Source: an uncultured Sphingomonadales bacterium
Lineage (GTDB): Bacteria; Pseudomonadota; Alphaproteobacteria; Sphingomonadales; Sphingomonadaceae
DNA length: 64,000 bases
Reading direction: 5' to 3'
NCBI GenBank assembly: GCA_937898525.1
Contig: CALCBC010000089.1
Span: 1-64,000 of the forward strand
Shown here: piece after piece, positions 53,176-61,656 of the stretch
How positions within the stretch are numbered: the stretch's first letter is position 1
Layout of the letters: each line of letters starts with the position of its first letter
The notes under the pieces: generated by a model
What the model saw: only the letters and a program-made list of their open reading frames with translations
What the model was told of the DNA's origin: nothing
The model's database searches: none
Program-made: the position numbers and the translations under genes

Positions 53176-53763
53176 ATGAGCAGCAAGACTGACAAGGGTG
53201 GCAAGGCCGACAAGCCGAACAAGCGCAAGGGGCTCGTGTTCAAGCTCGCGCTCGGCCTCCTGCTGGTCGGAGCCGGTGGTGGCGGAGCCTATGCGCTGAT
53301 GGCGAGCGGCATGGTCGGTGCCTCCAAGGAGGAAGGACCCGACGTGCCCCGCCTGGTGCGCAAGGGCGCGGTCGACCCCTACGCCCCGGCAGTCGGCAGG
53401 GGCCAGGAGAAGGCCGAGTTCGTCCACGGCGAAGGTGGCAGCGAATACCGCATCGCCTATTACACCTTTCCCGAGGAGTTCACCTCGAACCTGCGCGACT
53501 CCGACGCAATGGTCCAGCTGAGCCTCGCCGCCTCGACCCGCTACGACGGGCGCGTGTTGATGTGGCTCGACGAGCACGAGCTGGCGATTCGTTCGCGGCT
53601 GCTGGTCGAGATCGCCGACACTGCCGAGGAGGACGTCTACTCCCCCGAAGGCAAGGCCAAGCTGCAGAAGCGCCTGACCGCCGCAATCAACGCCGTGCTC
53701 GAAGCCACCGAAGGCTTCGGCGGCGTAGACAACGTCCACTTCCGTTCCTTCATCGTCCAGTGA
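53176..53763 (+). CDS. fliL: Flagellar basal body-associated protein FliL
   Basis: 195-residue single-span inner-membrane protein of the stator ring. Lys-rich cytoplasmic start, one helix (about 28-48, GLVFKLALGLLLVGAGGGGAYAL), and the FliL periplasmic domain: YTFPEEFTSNLRDSDAMVQLSLAASTRYD and RSRLLVEIADTAEEDVYSPEGKAKLQKRLTAAIN. ATG is preceded by AGAGGAATTC. Confidence 0.93.
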   Translation: MSSKTDKGGKADKPNKRKGLVFKLALGLLLVGAGGGGAYALMASGMVGASKEEGPDVPRLVRKGAVDPYAPAVGRGQEKAEFVHGEGGSEYRIAYYTFPEEFTSNLRDSDAMVQLSLAASTRYDGRVLMWLDEHELAIRSRLLVEIADTAEEDVYSPEGKAKLQKRLTAAINAVLEATEGFGGVDNVHFRSFIVQ

Positions 53764-54665
53764 AACCCGAACGTCCACCGAGGGCCGCGGGCCTGGCCGC
53801 GAACCATTGCGACGCGCTGTTCCGGCAGCGCGGCGAGGCGGTCGACCCTTTGCCCGACTTCGCCCGCCTCGGCGAGCGGCTGGCGCGCGAGCTCGGCCCG
53901 GCGCTGACGGCTTTCGGCGGCAGCAAGGCGCCCGAAGCCCATGTCGCCAGGGCGCAGCGGATGACCTCTGCCGAGCTGTCGAACACTGTCGGCGCGCTGG
54001 CCGCGAACTGCCTGCTGTCGGCGGGCGAAGGCCAGCCCTGCCTGCTGCTCGCGATCGACGGGCCCGCCCTCCTCGCGAAGCTCGACCGCGCGTTCGGCGG
54101 CACCGGTGACATCGGCGGCCGCCTGCCGGCGGCGCTGCCGCTGTCGGCCGACCTGTTCGCCCAGCGCGTCGAGCAGGTCGTCGCCGAAGTGCTCACCCGG
54201 CTGGTCAAGCCGGCCGAACCGTTTCGCGTGATCGAGCGCGACGGCTCGCACGACGCGCTTTCGCCTTACGGCAAGACCGAGGCCCTCGCGGTGCTCGAGA
54301 TCGAGATCGCCGAGCCGGGGGCAACGCCGCTCACCGCGCGCCTCGCCGCCGCGGCGAGCGAGCTGGCTGCGCTCGTTCCGTCCCGTACCGCGCGCAAGCT
54401 CGCCCCGGCCCGTCCGGCGGGCCCGCTCGACGCCCCGTTCGGCGACATCGCGCTGACGCTCGAAGCCGTGCTCTCGGAAATGCGCATACCGTTGAGCCGG
54501 CTGGCCACTCTGGCCCCCGGTCAGACGCTGCCGATCCCGGTCGCCCGCGCCGTGCCGCTGCGTGTCGGCAACACCGTCGTGGCACGCGGCACGGTCGGCG
54601 AACTCGACGACCGCGTGGCACTCCAGATCACCCAGGTTCCACCTTCGCGAAAGGATTTCCAGTGA
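53760..54665 (+). CDS. fliM: Flagellar motor switch protein FliM, lacking the usual N-terminal CheY-binding motif
   Basis: 301 residues, GTG start overlapping the fliL stop. The middle domain is recognisable only by pattern (FAQRVEQVVAEVLTRLVKP, ALAVLEIEIAEPG) and the SpoA/FliN-like C-terminus is clear (VLSEMRIPLSRLATLAPGQTLPIPVARAVPLRVGNTVVARGTVGELDDRVALQI). The EIDALL motif that binds phospho-CheY in most FliMs is absent from the start (KPERPPRAAGLAANHCDALF). It is assigned by order between fliL and fliN. Confidence 0.82.
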   Translation: MKPERPPRAAGLAANHCDALFRQRGEAVDPLPDFARLGERLARELGPALTAFGGSKAPEAHVARAQRMTSAELSNTVGALAANCLLSAGEGQPCLLLAIDGPALLAKLDRAFGGTGDIGGRLPAALPLSADLFAQRVEQVVAEVLTRLVKPAEPFRVIERDGSHDALSPYGKTEALAVLEIEIAEPGATPLTARLAAAASELAALVPSRTARKLAPARPAGPLDAPFGDIALTLEAVLSEMRIPLSRLATLAPGQTLPIPVARAVPLRVGNTVVARGTVGELDDRVALQITQVPPSRKDFQ

Positions 54666-54976
54666 GCTTTTCCGGTCCCGGCTTCGGCCTCATTCAGGAC
54701 ATCGACGTTCGCCTCACGGTCGAGCTCGGCCGCGTCGACATGTGCCTGCGCGACGTGCTGGCCCTCGGCGAGGAGAGCGTGGTCATGCTCGACCGGCTGA
54801 TAGACGAGCCGCTCGAAGTGAAGGTCAATGGCAAGCTTATCGCCCGCGGCGAGGTCGTCTCCGAAGGGAACCGGTTCGGTCTGCGGATCATCGAGCTCGT
54901 CGGCGCCGAGTCGCCGACCGGGTCGCAAGCTTCGGCGGACAAGGCCGAAGCGCCCGTGTTCGAGGCCCAGGCCTGA
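54662..54976 (+). CDS. fliN: Flagellar motor switch protein FliN
   Basis: 104 residues, GTG start. One SpoA domain: IQDIDVRLTVELGRVDMCLRDVLALGEESVVMLDRLIDEPLEVKVNGKLIARGEVVSEGNRFGLRI. Typical FliN size; stop overlaps fliO start. Confidence 0.95.
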   Translation: MSFSGPGFGLIQDIDVRLTVELGRVDMCLRDVLALGEESVVMLDRLIDEPLEVKVNGKLIARGEVVSEGNRFGLRIIELVGAESPTGSQASADKAEAPVFEAQA

Positions 54977-55254
54977 TGTTCTGGTACATTCTCAAGCTGC
55001 TGGTGCTGCTGCCCCTGATCGGGCTGATGATCTGGGGCAGCCTCAAGCTCGCCCAGCGGCTGCAGGGCCGCTTCGGCGCCCCGCAAGGCGGGACGCGGGC
55101 GGTGCGGATCGTCGAGACAACGATGCTCTCGCCGACGCTGCGTCTGGCAGTCATCGAGTTCCACGGGCGCGAGATCCTCGTCTCAACCTCGCGCAACGGC
55201 CTGACCCGTCTGGCCGAGGCGCCGGCGCGGGCCACAGAGGAGACCGTGGCATGA
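54976..55254 (+). CDS. fliO: Flagellar biosynthetic protein FliO
   Basis: 92 residues with one N-terminal helix (FWYILKLLVLLPLIGLMIW) and a cytoplasmic tail containing RAVRIVETTMLSPTLRLAVIEFHGREILVSTSRNGLTRL, the FliO core. Assembly factor for FliP. ATG 54976 in the fliN stop; overlaps fliP. Confidence 0.9.
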   Translation: MFWYILKLLVLLPLIGLMIWGSLKLAQRLQGRFGAPQGGTRAVRIVETTMLSPTLRLAVIEFHGREILVSTSRNGLTRLAEAPARATEETVA

Positions 55255-56009
55255 AGAAGCGCCTCGCTTCTCTGGCGGCACTCGCCGCGCTGGCGCTGCC
55301 GCAGACAGCGATGGCCGCCCAGGCGGCGGTGCCGGGCGCGCTCGATCGCGCCTTCAGCACGATGTCGGGCGCCGGCGGCGAACCGCTGAGCCTGTCGCTC
55401 CAGTTGCTGCTCGTCATGGGCCTGCTGACGATCCTGCCGGCCCTCATTCTGATGATGACGAGCTTCACGCGGATCATCGTCGTGCTGGCGATCCTGCGCC
55501 AGGCGCTCGGGCTGCAGCAGTCGCCCCCCAACCAGGTTCTGATCGGGCTGTCGCTGTTTCTTTCGCTGTTCGTCATGGCGCCGACTCTCGAGCGGGTGAA
55601 CGACGCGGCCATCGCGCCCTATTCCGCCGGCGAGATCAATGCCGAGCAGGCAATCGCCGCGGCCGGCGACCAGTTCCACGCCTTCATGATCCGCCAGACG
55701 CGCGAATCCGACCTCGCGATGTTCGCCGACATCGCCGGCGCGCCCAAGTTCGCCTCGGAAGCGGACGTGCCGTTCTCGATCCTGCTGCCGGCGTTCGTCA
55801 CCAGCGAACTCAAGACCGCGTTCCAGATCGGCTTCATGCTGTTCCTGCCGTTCCTCGTGATCGATCTCGTCGTCTCGAGCGTGCTGATGAGCCTCGGCAT
55901 GATGATGATGAGTCCGATGCTGGTCTCGCTACCCTTCAAGCTGCTGCTGTTCGTGCTCGTCGACGGCTGGGCGCTGCTGATGGGCTCGCTGGCTTCGAGC
56001 TTCGTCTAG
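55251..56009 (+). CDS. fliP: Flagellar biosynthetic protein FliP
   Basis: 252-residue export-gate membrane protein. Signal peptide (ALPQTAMAAQA), four helices, and family motifs ILPALILMMTSFTRIIVVLAILRQALGLQQSPPNQVLIGLSLFL and FVTSELKTAFQIGFMLFLPFLVIDLVVSSVLMSLGMMMMSP. Complete; followed two bases later by fliQ. Confidence 0.97.
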   Translation: MKKRLASLAALAALALPQTAMAAQAAVPGALDRAFSTMSGAGGEPLSLSLQLLLVMGLLTILPALILMMTSFTRIIVVLAILRQALGLQQSPPNQVLIGLSLFLSLFVMAPTLERVNDAAIAPYSAGEINAEQAIAAAGDQFHAFMIRQTRESDLAMFADIAGAPKFASEADVPFSILLPAFVTSELKTAFQIGFMLFLPFLVIDLVVSSVLMSLGMMMMSPMLVSLPFKLLLFVLVDGWALLMGSLASSFV

Positions 56010-56011
56010 CC

Positions 56012-56284
56012 ATGGACGAACTTCCGATCCTGCTGTCGTTCGCCGACAGGATGCTTTGGACGACGGCGTTGCTCGCCGCCCCGGTTCTGCTCGCCAGCCT
56101 CGCGGTCGGCCTGGTGATCGGGCTCGTCCAGGCCGCGACCTCGGTCAACGAGCAGACGCTGACCTTCGTCCCCAAGCTCGCCGCCATCGCGATCGTGCTG
56201 GTCATCTTCGGGGCCTCGATGATGACGCTGCTCGGCGATTTCATGCACGAGATCTTCGCGGAGATCGCCCGGACCGGACGATGA
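56012..56284 (+). CDS. fliQ: Flagellar biosynthetic protein FliQ
   Basis: 90 residues, two transmembrane helices, with PVLLASLAVGLVIGLVQAATSVNEQTLTFVPKLAAI, the FliQ signature. Component of the export gate. Overlaps fliR by 4 bases. Confidence 0.96.
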   Translation: MDELPILLSFADRMLWTTALLAAPVLLASLAVGLVIGLVQAATSVNEQTLTFVPKLAAIAIVLVIFGASMMTLLGDFMHEIFAEIARTGR

Positions 56285-57066
56285 TCACGCTCGACTTCGG
56301 CTTCGGCGCGCTCGAGCAGGACTTCTGGCGCGTGGTGTTCCTGATGACCCGCATCGGCGCCGCGATGCTGGCGGCGCCGCTGTTCGGCTCGGCCGTGGTC
56401 CCTGTGACCGTGCGCGTCTGCGCGACCGGTGCTGTCGCGGTGTTCGTCGCCGCATGGATGCCCTCGATCGACGCGCCGGCAGCGCTGTTCTCGCTTGCGG
56501 GCCTGCTGGCCGTCATGGGTGAAGTGGTAGTCGGCCTCGCGCTCGGCTTCGTGCTGCAGATCGCGTTCGCCGCACCGACCATCGCCGCCGAACTGATCGG
56601 CGGCGGCATGGGGATGAGCATGGCAATGGCGGCCGATCCAAACGGTGGCGGTCAGACGACCGCGTTCGGGCAGTTCTTCAGCATCGTGCTGACGCTGATG
56701 TTCCTCGCGATGGGGGCGCACCTCCACTGGATCGCGCTGGTTGTCGAGAGCTACGGGGCGTTCCCGCCGGGCGAGACATGGCTCGGCGCCGGACGGTTCG
56801 CCACCATCGCCTCGTTCGCCGGCGCCATGTTCGAAACGGCGGTGCGGATCGCGCTGCCGGTGACTCTGGTACTGCTGCTGGTCCAGGCGCTGACCGGCGT
56901 GCTCAGCCGCTCGGCCCCGTCGCTGAACCTTTTCGCGCTTGGCCTGCCTGCGGGCGTGCTGGCCGGGATCACCGCGCTGATCCTCGCCGCCCCGGTGATC
57001 TACGACCAGCTCGGCGACGTGGTGACCCTGTCGCTCGAGCAGACCGAAAGCCTGGTGCAGCAATGA
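56281..57066 (+). CDS. fliR: Flagellar biosynthetic protein FliR
   Basis: 261 residues with about six helices. N-terminal FLMTRIGAAMLAAPLFGSAVVPVTVRV and middle VMGEVVVGLALGFVLQIAFAAPTIAAELIGGGMGMSMAMAADPNGG are typical. Completes the FliP-FliQ-FliR gate. Overlaps flhB. Confidence 0.95.
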   Translation: MITLDFGFGALEQDFWRVVFLMTRIGAAMLAAPLFGSAVVPVTVRVCATGAVAVFVAAWMPSIDAPAALFSLAGLLAVMGEVVVGLALGFVLQIAFAAPTIAAELIGGGMGMSMAMAADPNGGGQTTAFGQFFSIVLTLMFLAMGAHLHWIALVVESYGAFPPGETWLGAGRFATIASFAGAMFETAVRIALPVTLVLLLVQALTGVLSRSAPSLNLFALGLPAGVLAGITALILAAPVIYDQLGDVVTLSLEQTESLVQQ

Positions 57067-58190
57067 GCGAGAGCGCCGGCGAGAAGAGCTTTGCCCCGAC
57101 CGAGAAGCGTCGCCGCGACGCCGCCCGGAAGGGCGACGTGCTGCGCTCGCGCGAGCTGTCGACGGCCGCCGTGATCCTGTTCGGCGGAGCCTGGCTGACT
57201 TTCGCCGGACCGTGGCTTCTCGGCGACCTCGCCGCCCTGCTGCGCGCCAGCCTGGTGTTCGACCGCGAGGCATTGATGCACTTCGACAGCGGGCCGATGC
57301 TCGGCTCGATCCTGCTCACCGTCATGGCGCCGCTCGCGACCCTCGCACTGCCGATCATCCTGCTGGCGGTCGGCTCGCAGCTGGCCTTCGGCGAAGGACG
57401 CTGGGTCGGCGCCAACCTCGCCTTCAAGGGATCGCGGATCAATCCGCTGAACGGCCTCAAGCGGATGTTCGGCGTCACCGGGCTGATCGAGATGGGCAAG
57501 GGCCTGCTGAAAGTCGGATTGCTCGGTGCGATCGCCTTCGTCTGGGGCCGCGGCTGGATCGACACGATCTCCGGGCTCGGCAAGGGCAACCTGTCGCAGC
57601 AGCTGTCCGCCGGTTGGAGCGCGTTGACCAGCCTGCTGCTGGCGCTCGCTGCCGGCCTCGTGGTGATCGCGATGGTCGACGTCCCGGTGCAGTGGGTCCG
57701 CCGCATGCAGCGCCTGAAGATGACCCAGCAGGAGCTGCGTGACGAGACCAAGGAAACCGAGGGTTCGCCGGAAGCCAAGGCGTTCCGTCGCCAGCGGCAG
57801 CGTGAGATCGCGATGGGCGGGGTCGCCCACGCGATGCGCAAGGCACAGTTCGTGCTGACCAACCCGACCCATTTCAGCGTTGCGATGGCCTACGATCCCG
57901 AGCTTGCCTCGGCCCCGATCGTCCTCGCCAAGGGACGCGGCGAGAAAGCGCTCGCGATCCGCGAACTCGCGCGCGAGTTCGACGTACCGCTGCTCGAGCT
58001 GCCGCAACTGGCCCGGTCGGTCTATTTCACGACGCGCGAGAACCAGACGATCCGCGAAGAGCTCTACGCCGCGATCGCCTCGGTGCTGGCGTTCGTCTAC
58101 TCGCTGAAGCGCGGCGAGACGCCGCGCATGCCGCAGATCGAGGTTCCCGTGGAGCTGCGTTTCGATGCCGACGGCCGCCTCGCCACTTAA
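57063..58190 (+). CDS. flhB: Flagellar biosynthesis protein FlhB
   Basis: 375-residue substrate-specificity switch of the export apparatus. Four helices, the linker PTEKRRRDAARKGDVLRSRELSTA at the N-terminus, and the autocleavage site NPTH in FVLTNPTHFSVAMAYD (about residue 265). FlhB cuts itself there to shift from hook to filament export, together with FliK. Confidence 0.97.
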   Translation: MSESAGEKSFAPTEKRRRDAARKGDVLRSRELSTAAVILFGGAWLTFAGPWLLGDLAALLRASLVFDREALMHFDSGPMLGSILLTVMAPLATLALPIILLAVGSQLAFGEGRWVGANLAFKGSRINPLNGLKRMFGVTGLIEMGKGLLKVGLLGAIAFVWGRGWIDTISGLGKGNLSQQLSAGWSALTSLLLALAAGLVVIAMVDVPVQWVRRMQRLKMTQQELRDETKETEGSPEAKAFRRQRQREIAMGGVAHAMRKAQFVLTNPTHFSVAMAYDPELASAPIVLAKGRGEKALAIRELAREFDVPLLELPQLARSVYFTTRENQTIREELYAAIASVLAFVYSLKRGETPRMPQIEVPVELRFDADGRLAT

Positions 58191-58220
58191 CTCGCCTGCC
58201 CGCCGGCCGTTCTGCTGCGC

Positions 58221-59642
58221 ATGAGCCAGATCGGATCCATCATCACCGCGCTCGGCGGCGGCAGCGGCGTCGACATGGTGCAGCTGGCGAACGATCTCGC
58301 GGCTGCCCAGTTCGCGCTTCGCCAGGACCGCATCACAGCGCTCGGCGAGCAGCTCGAGCGGCAGATCTCGGCCGCTTCCTCGATCAAGAATTCGCTGTCG
58401 CTGCTGGCCTCGGCTCTCGGCGACCGCGTGCGGATCGGCGACCTGTCGTCGCAGCCCCGCGTCGCCAACGGCGCTGTCGCGACCGCCTCGTGCCCGCCCG
58501 GGACGGTAGGCTCTGGCACCTACTCGCTCGAAGTGCTCGCCCTCGCCTCGGCGCAGACGCTGACCAGCCCGGCATTCACGGATGTGGCCACGGTGGTCGG
58601 TGCGGGAACGCTGACGCTGCGCTTCGGCACGACGACCGGATCCGGCTTCGCAGAGGATCCCACGAGCACGCCTGTCACGATCGAGATCGCCAGCGGCGCG
58701 ACGCTGGCCGACGTCGCCTCGGCGATCAATACCTCCGGCTCGGCGGTGAAGGCCTACGTGGCCCAGACAGCGAACGGCGCGCAGCTGGTGCTGAAGGGCC
58801 CGGAGGGTGCCAGCAACGGCTTCATCGTCGAGGCTTCCGAAACCCCCGGAGAGGAAGGGCTCGCGGCGCTGGCATGGAACCCGGCAAGCGGCGGAGACCC
58901 CGCGCGACTTACCTCGACGGCCGGCGATGCCTCGTTCCTGCTCGACGGCCTGCTGATGACCAGCGCCAGCAACTCGACGGGCACCATCGCCCCCGGGCTG
59001 ACGCTCAAGCTGACGGGCACCAACGCGGGAGCGCCGACGCAGGTCAGCTTCGCCAGTCCGACGGACGCGATTGCCGAGGCCATGCAGGATCTGGTCACGG
59101 CGCTGAACGAAGTCGCCGGAGCCCTGCGCGACGCAACCAACCCGATCGGGGGCGACCTCGCGCGCGATCCCGGCGCACGCGCCCTGCTGCGCTCGTTCTC
59201 GAAGCTGACCAGTACCGTCGTCATGCCCAACGCCACCGGTGACGCGCCGCGGACGCTGTCGGACCTCGGCCTCGCCATCCAGCGCGATGGCACTTTCAGG
59301 CTCGACACGGCCACGCTGCAGCGAACGCTCGCGCGTGACCCCGCCGGCGCGGCGGCCATGTTCACGCCCGGGCTCTACGGCGTCTACGCAACCTTCGACA
59401 AGCTGGCCCGCTCAGCCGGGAGCACCGGCGACCCCGGCTCGCTCGGCGGCTCGATCCTGCGCTACCAGGCGAAATCGGCCGACCTGAACAAGACCGCCGC
59501 CAAGCTCGCCGAACAGCAGGAAACCCTGCGCGCCTCCCTCGTCTCGCGCTTCGCCAAGGCCGACACGCGGATCAGCGCATCGAAGTCGACCCTGAGCTTC
59601 CTGCAAGCGCAGATCGACGTGTGGAACGCGCGGAGGGATTGA
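58221..59642 (+). CDS. fliD: Flagellar filament cap protein FliD (HAP2)
   Basis: 473 residues. N-terminal HAP2 start GSGVDMVQLANDLAAAQFALRQDRI and LERQISAASSIKNSLSLLASAL; C-terminal region LARDPAGAAAMFTPGLYGVYATFDKLARS followed by a coiled-coil tail ending DTRISASKSTLSFLQAQIDVWNARRD. Normal HAP2 length. Overlaps fliS by 3 bases. Confidence 0.92.
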   Translation: MSQIGSIITALGGGSGVDMVQLANDLAAAQFALRQDRITALGEQLERQISAASSIKNSLSLLASALGDRVRIGDLSSQPRVANGAVATASCPPGTVGSGTYSLEVLALASAQTLTSPAFTDVATVVGAGTLTLRFGTTTGSGFAEDPTSTPVTIEIASGATLADVASAINTSGSAVKAYVAQTANGAQLVLKGPEGASNGFIVEASETPGEEGLAALAWNPASGGDPARLTSTAGDASFLLDGLLMTSASNSTGTIAPGLTLKLTGTNAGAPTQVSFASPTDAIAEAMQDLVTALNEVAGALRDATNPIGGDLARDPGARALLRSFSKLTSTVVMPNATGDAPRTLSDLGLAIQRDGTFRLDTATLQRTLARDPAGAAAMFTPGLYGVYATFDKLARSAGSTGDPGSLGGSILRYQAKSADLNKTAAKLAEQQETLRASLVSRFAKADTRISASKSTLSFLQAQIDVWNARRD

Positions 59643-60016
59643 TGCTCGCCTTCACCGACCCGCGCGAAGCCTATCGCCGCAGCGAGATCGATGCCCGTGT
59701 ACACGGTGGGGCCGATCCGGCGGACCTGGTGCTGTTGTGCATGGAGCAGGCGATCAGCTCGCTGGGCCTGGCGCTCATCGCTCACGAGCGGAACGACCGG
59801 GCCGGACGCAGCAAGGCGCTGACGCGGGCGCTCTCGGCCGTCACTGCGCTCGACATGGGAGTCGATCGCGACGCTCCTCTGGCCGACGCGTTGCTGCAGC
59901 TCTACGGCGCGGCGCGCAAGGCGATCCTGGACAGCGTGCTGGCCTTCGACGCCGAAGTGCTCGGGCGGGTGCGGCAGGACTTCATCGAGATCGCGGCGGC
60001 GCTGGGAAGGCGCTGA
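59642..60016 (+). CDS. fliS: Flagellin export chaperone FliS
   Basis: 124 residues, helical. DPREAYRRSEIDARVHGGADPADLVLLCMEQAISSL is the FliS N-terminal pattern, followed by RSKALTRALSAVTALDMGVD and a C-terminal helix ILDSVLAFDAEVLGRVRQDFIEI. ATG 59642 gives the usual start; it is preceded by GGAGGG. Chaperones FliC. Confidence 0.87.
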   Translation: MLAFTDPREAYRRSEIDARVHGGADPADLVLLCMEQAISSLGLALIAHERNDRAGRSKALTRALSAVTALDMGVDRDAPLADALLQLYGAARKAILDSVLAFDAEVLGRVRQDFIEIAAALGRR

Positions 60017-60026
60017 GCGCCGACGG

Positions 60027-60500
60027 CTAGGCCCGGTTCGCGCCGAGGGCCACTGCGTCCTGGCGCGGCACCTCGATCGTCGGCCCCTCTTCGAGATCGA
60101 GGCCGAACTCCAGTCTCAGCATGATCAGGCGGTTCGCCCAGGCCTCGAGGATCGCCTCGGCGAGCGTGCTCCCGCGGCCCGTGACCGGCCGCTTGAGAAT
60201 GTTGCAGGCGATCGCCGCGCGAGACCTCGGCCCGTCGCCGCCAGGTTCGACGATGAGGCTGGCGGGAGGAACAACCAAGTGCTGGGCGGCTGTCTCGAGA
60301 TCGCCCGCCCCGAGAAGCGCTTCGAACTCGCGTTCCCCAAGTATCGGCAGTACCACTCTTCGGAATGGTACCGGAGCTAGTCGCACTAAATGGGCTGCAT
60401 GACGCAGCGAGTTCTCGAGGCTATCAAGTTCGCCGGTCGAGATGACTACGATACGCTGGAACCACAGGGCGGGCGCGAGCGGCTCAATGCTACCGCACAT
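60027..60500 (-). CDS. Hypothetical protein, convergent with fliS
   Basis: 157 residues beginning MCGSIEPLAPALWFQRIVVI. Not recognised. Alternating strands and helices (VVLPILGEREFEALLGAGD, SRAAIACNIL, EAILEAWANRLIMLRLEFGLDLEEGP) suggest a small soluble protein; there is no signal or transmembrane segment. A GGGGGG run five bases before ATG 60500 supports translation. A perfect palindrome lies just upstream. Confidence 0.6.
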   Translation of the reverse strand: MCGSIEPLAPALWFQRIVVISTGELDSLENSLRHAAHLVRLAPVPFRRVVLPILGEREFEALLGAGDLETAAQHLVVPPASLIVEPGGDGPRSRAAIACNILKRPVTGRGSTLAEAILEAWANRLIMLRLEFGLDLEEGPTIEVPRQDAVALGANRA

Positions 60501-60524
60501 GACAGCCCCCCTTCTCTGATGCCC

Positions 60525-60537
60525 ACTCTATTAGAGT
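60525..60537. promoter_or_regulatory. Perfect palindrome ACTCTATTAGAGT upstream of the 60027 gene
   Basis: 13-bp palindrome about 25 bases upstream of the start codon at 60500, in an AT-rich patch (about 60515-60580). Its place suits a dimeric repressor site; no protein is known for it. Confidence 0.45.
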
Positions 60538-60683
60538 TTACATTTCCTCTTAGCATAACGGCCGAATATATCAATCGAATCGGCAAGTCGTGCCGCCCGA
60601 CGCCGCCTGCAACGGGGGTCGAGCCGGCCAAGGGGAAGGCGATCGGTAGGTCGGAGCGACCGAACAGGCCGCAAAGCGCGCGT

Positions 60684-61343
60684 CTAGGCCGCACGCTCGA
60701 GCAGAATATCCGAGTAATCGAGGATTTCGCTCCGCATGAATTCTGCGTCGAGACCGGCGTAGAGCGCGATGCGCACGGCATCCGAGGTCGTCTGCGCCTG
60801 AAGCTTGCGCATCATGTTGCCGCGATGGATTTCCACCGTCCGCGGGCTGATATCCAGTTCCATCGCGATGGACTTGTTGGCGCAGCCCTTGACCAGCAGT
60901 CGGAGCACGTCGGTCTCGCGCGCGGTCAGGCCCTTGACCTTCTGCCGCGCCTCGTGGCGGCGGCGGTGCTCGACGATCAGGCGATCGCCGACCGCCGCAA
61001 GCGTCTTGAGCGAGGCATCGAGCAAGCGCGCCTCGAACGGCCATTTCAGGTAGTCCCACGCGCCGAGTTGCATCGCCTGCACGATCCGCTCGGGCGCCGG
61101 ATCGGCGGAGTAGAAGGTGATCGGCAGCGGCATCTCCTGCGCGCCCATGAGCTGGCGAAGCTGGATGAGGTCGCATTGACGCTGGTCGTCGTGGGCGAAG
61201 ACGTATCCGCCCGACGGCATCCGCTCCGAAAACTCGGTCAAGTCCTCGTAGATTTCCGCGTGCAAGCCGCGGCCCAGGAATTCGCGGGCGATGCTCGCCC
61301 GGCGCCGCGAGTCCTGGTCGATGACATGGATACGGACACTCAT
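60684..61343 (-). CDS. FixJ/NarL-type response regulator
   Basis: 219 residues. The C-terminal LuxR-type HTH is clear: GLTARETDVLRLLVKGCANKSIAMELDISPRTVEIHRGNMMRKLQAQTTSDAVRIAL, closest by eye to FixJ. The N-terminal receiver has the switch Lys in AWDYLKWPFEA, but the phosphoacceptor strand is unusual (GGYVFAHDDQ), so phosphorylation is uncertain. ATG 61343 follows AAAGG at good spacing; an upstream Met (61445) would add a non-conserved tail. No histidine kinase is nearby. Its upstream region holds FixJ-like boxes and a palindrome. Confidence 0.83.
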   Translation of the reverse strand: MSVRIHVIDQDSRRRASIAREFLGRGLHAEIYEDLTEFSERMPSGGYVFAHDDQRQCDLIQLRQLMGAQEMPLPITFYSADPAPERIVQAMQLGAWDYLKWPFEARLLDASLKTLAAVGDRLIVEHRRRHEARQKVKGLTARETDVLRLLVKGCANKSIAMELDISPRTVEIHRGNMMRKLQAQTTSDAVRIALYAGLDAEFMRSEILDYSDILLERAA

Positions 61344-61363
61344 GACGTGCCTTTCATCAACGA

Positions 61364-61377
61364 GGGCGTTAACGCCC
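61364..61377. promoter_or_regulatory. Perfect 14-bp palindrome GGGCGTTAACGCCC
   Basis: Palindrome 21-34 bases upstream of the response regulator start, followed by a second TTAACC at 61382. TTAA pairs recall CtrA sites, but the spacing here is nine, not the canonical seven. Confidence 0.45.
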
Positions 61378-61414
61378 ACGGTTAACCACTGGTCTCGATT
61401 ACCACGGCAAGCAC

Positions 61415-61425
61415 GGGAAACTACT
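61415..61425 (-). promoter_or_regulatory. FixJ-like box upstream of the response regulator
   Basis: Minus strand AGTAGTTTCCC, matching from memory the core of Sinorhizobium FixJ sites; about 75 bases before the start of the FixJ-like gene it would control. Confidence 0.45.
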
Positions 61426-61656
61426 GGTTTTTTCCTAGGTGGCAATACGTAACCAGCCCGTCGCCGCGCGATCCGTCTTTAACGGAAACGCCGCGACAAG
61501 CTTGTCCAAGCGCGCCAATCTTTGTCGAATCGAGCCCGGGACGAAACTAAGGAAAGTTCCGGAGCACCAAGGGACCCGCGGCGGGCGGGATACGCGTCCG
61601 CCACCCCCGAGTTCCAACGCGGCTGGCCTGCCTGACCGGCCCCGGCGGCCGGCCCA

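Larger units (their letters stand above)
61344..61656. other. Non-coding stretch upstream of the response regulator
   Basis: About 310 bases between the regulator start and tRNA-Val. No credible gene. It holds the palindrome at 61364-61377, two TTAA boxes nine bases apart (61369 and 61382), the FixJ-like box at 61415-61425 and a TTACGTATTGCC element on the minus strand near 61452-61441. Confidence 0.6.

Noticed and set aside
61369..61385. Canonical CtrA site
   Set aside because: The TTAA boxes are nine bases apart instead of seven, so kept only as a palindrome of unknown use.
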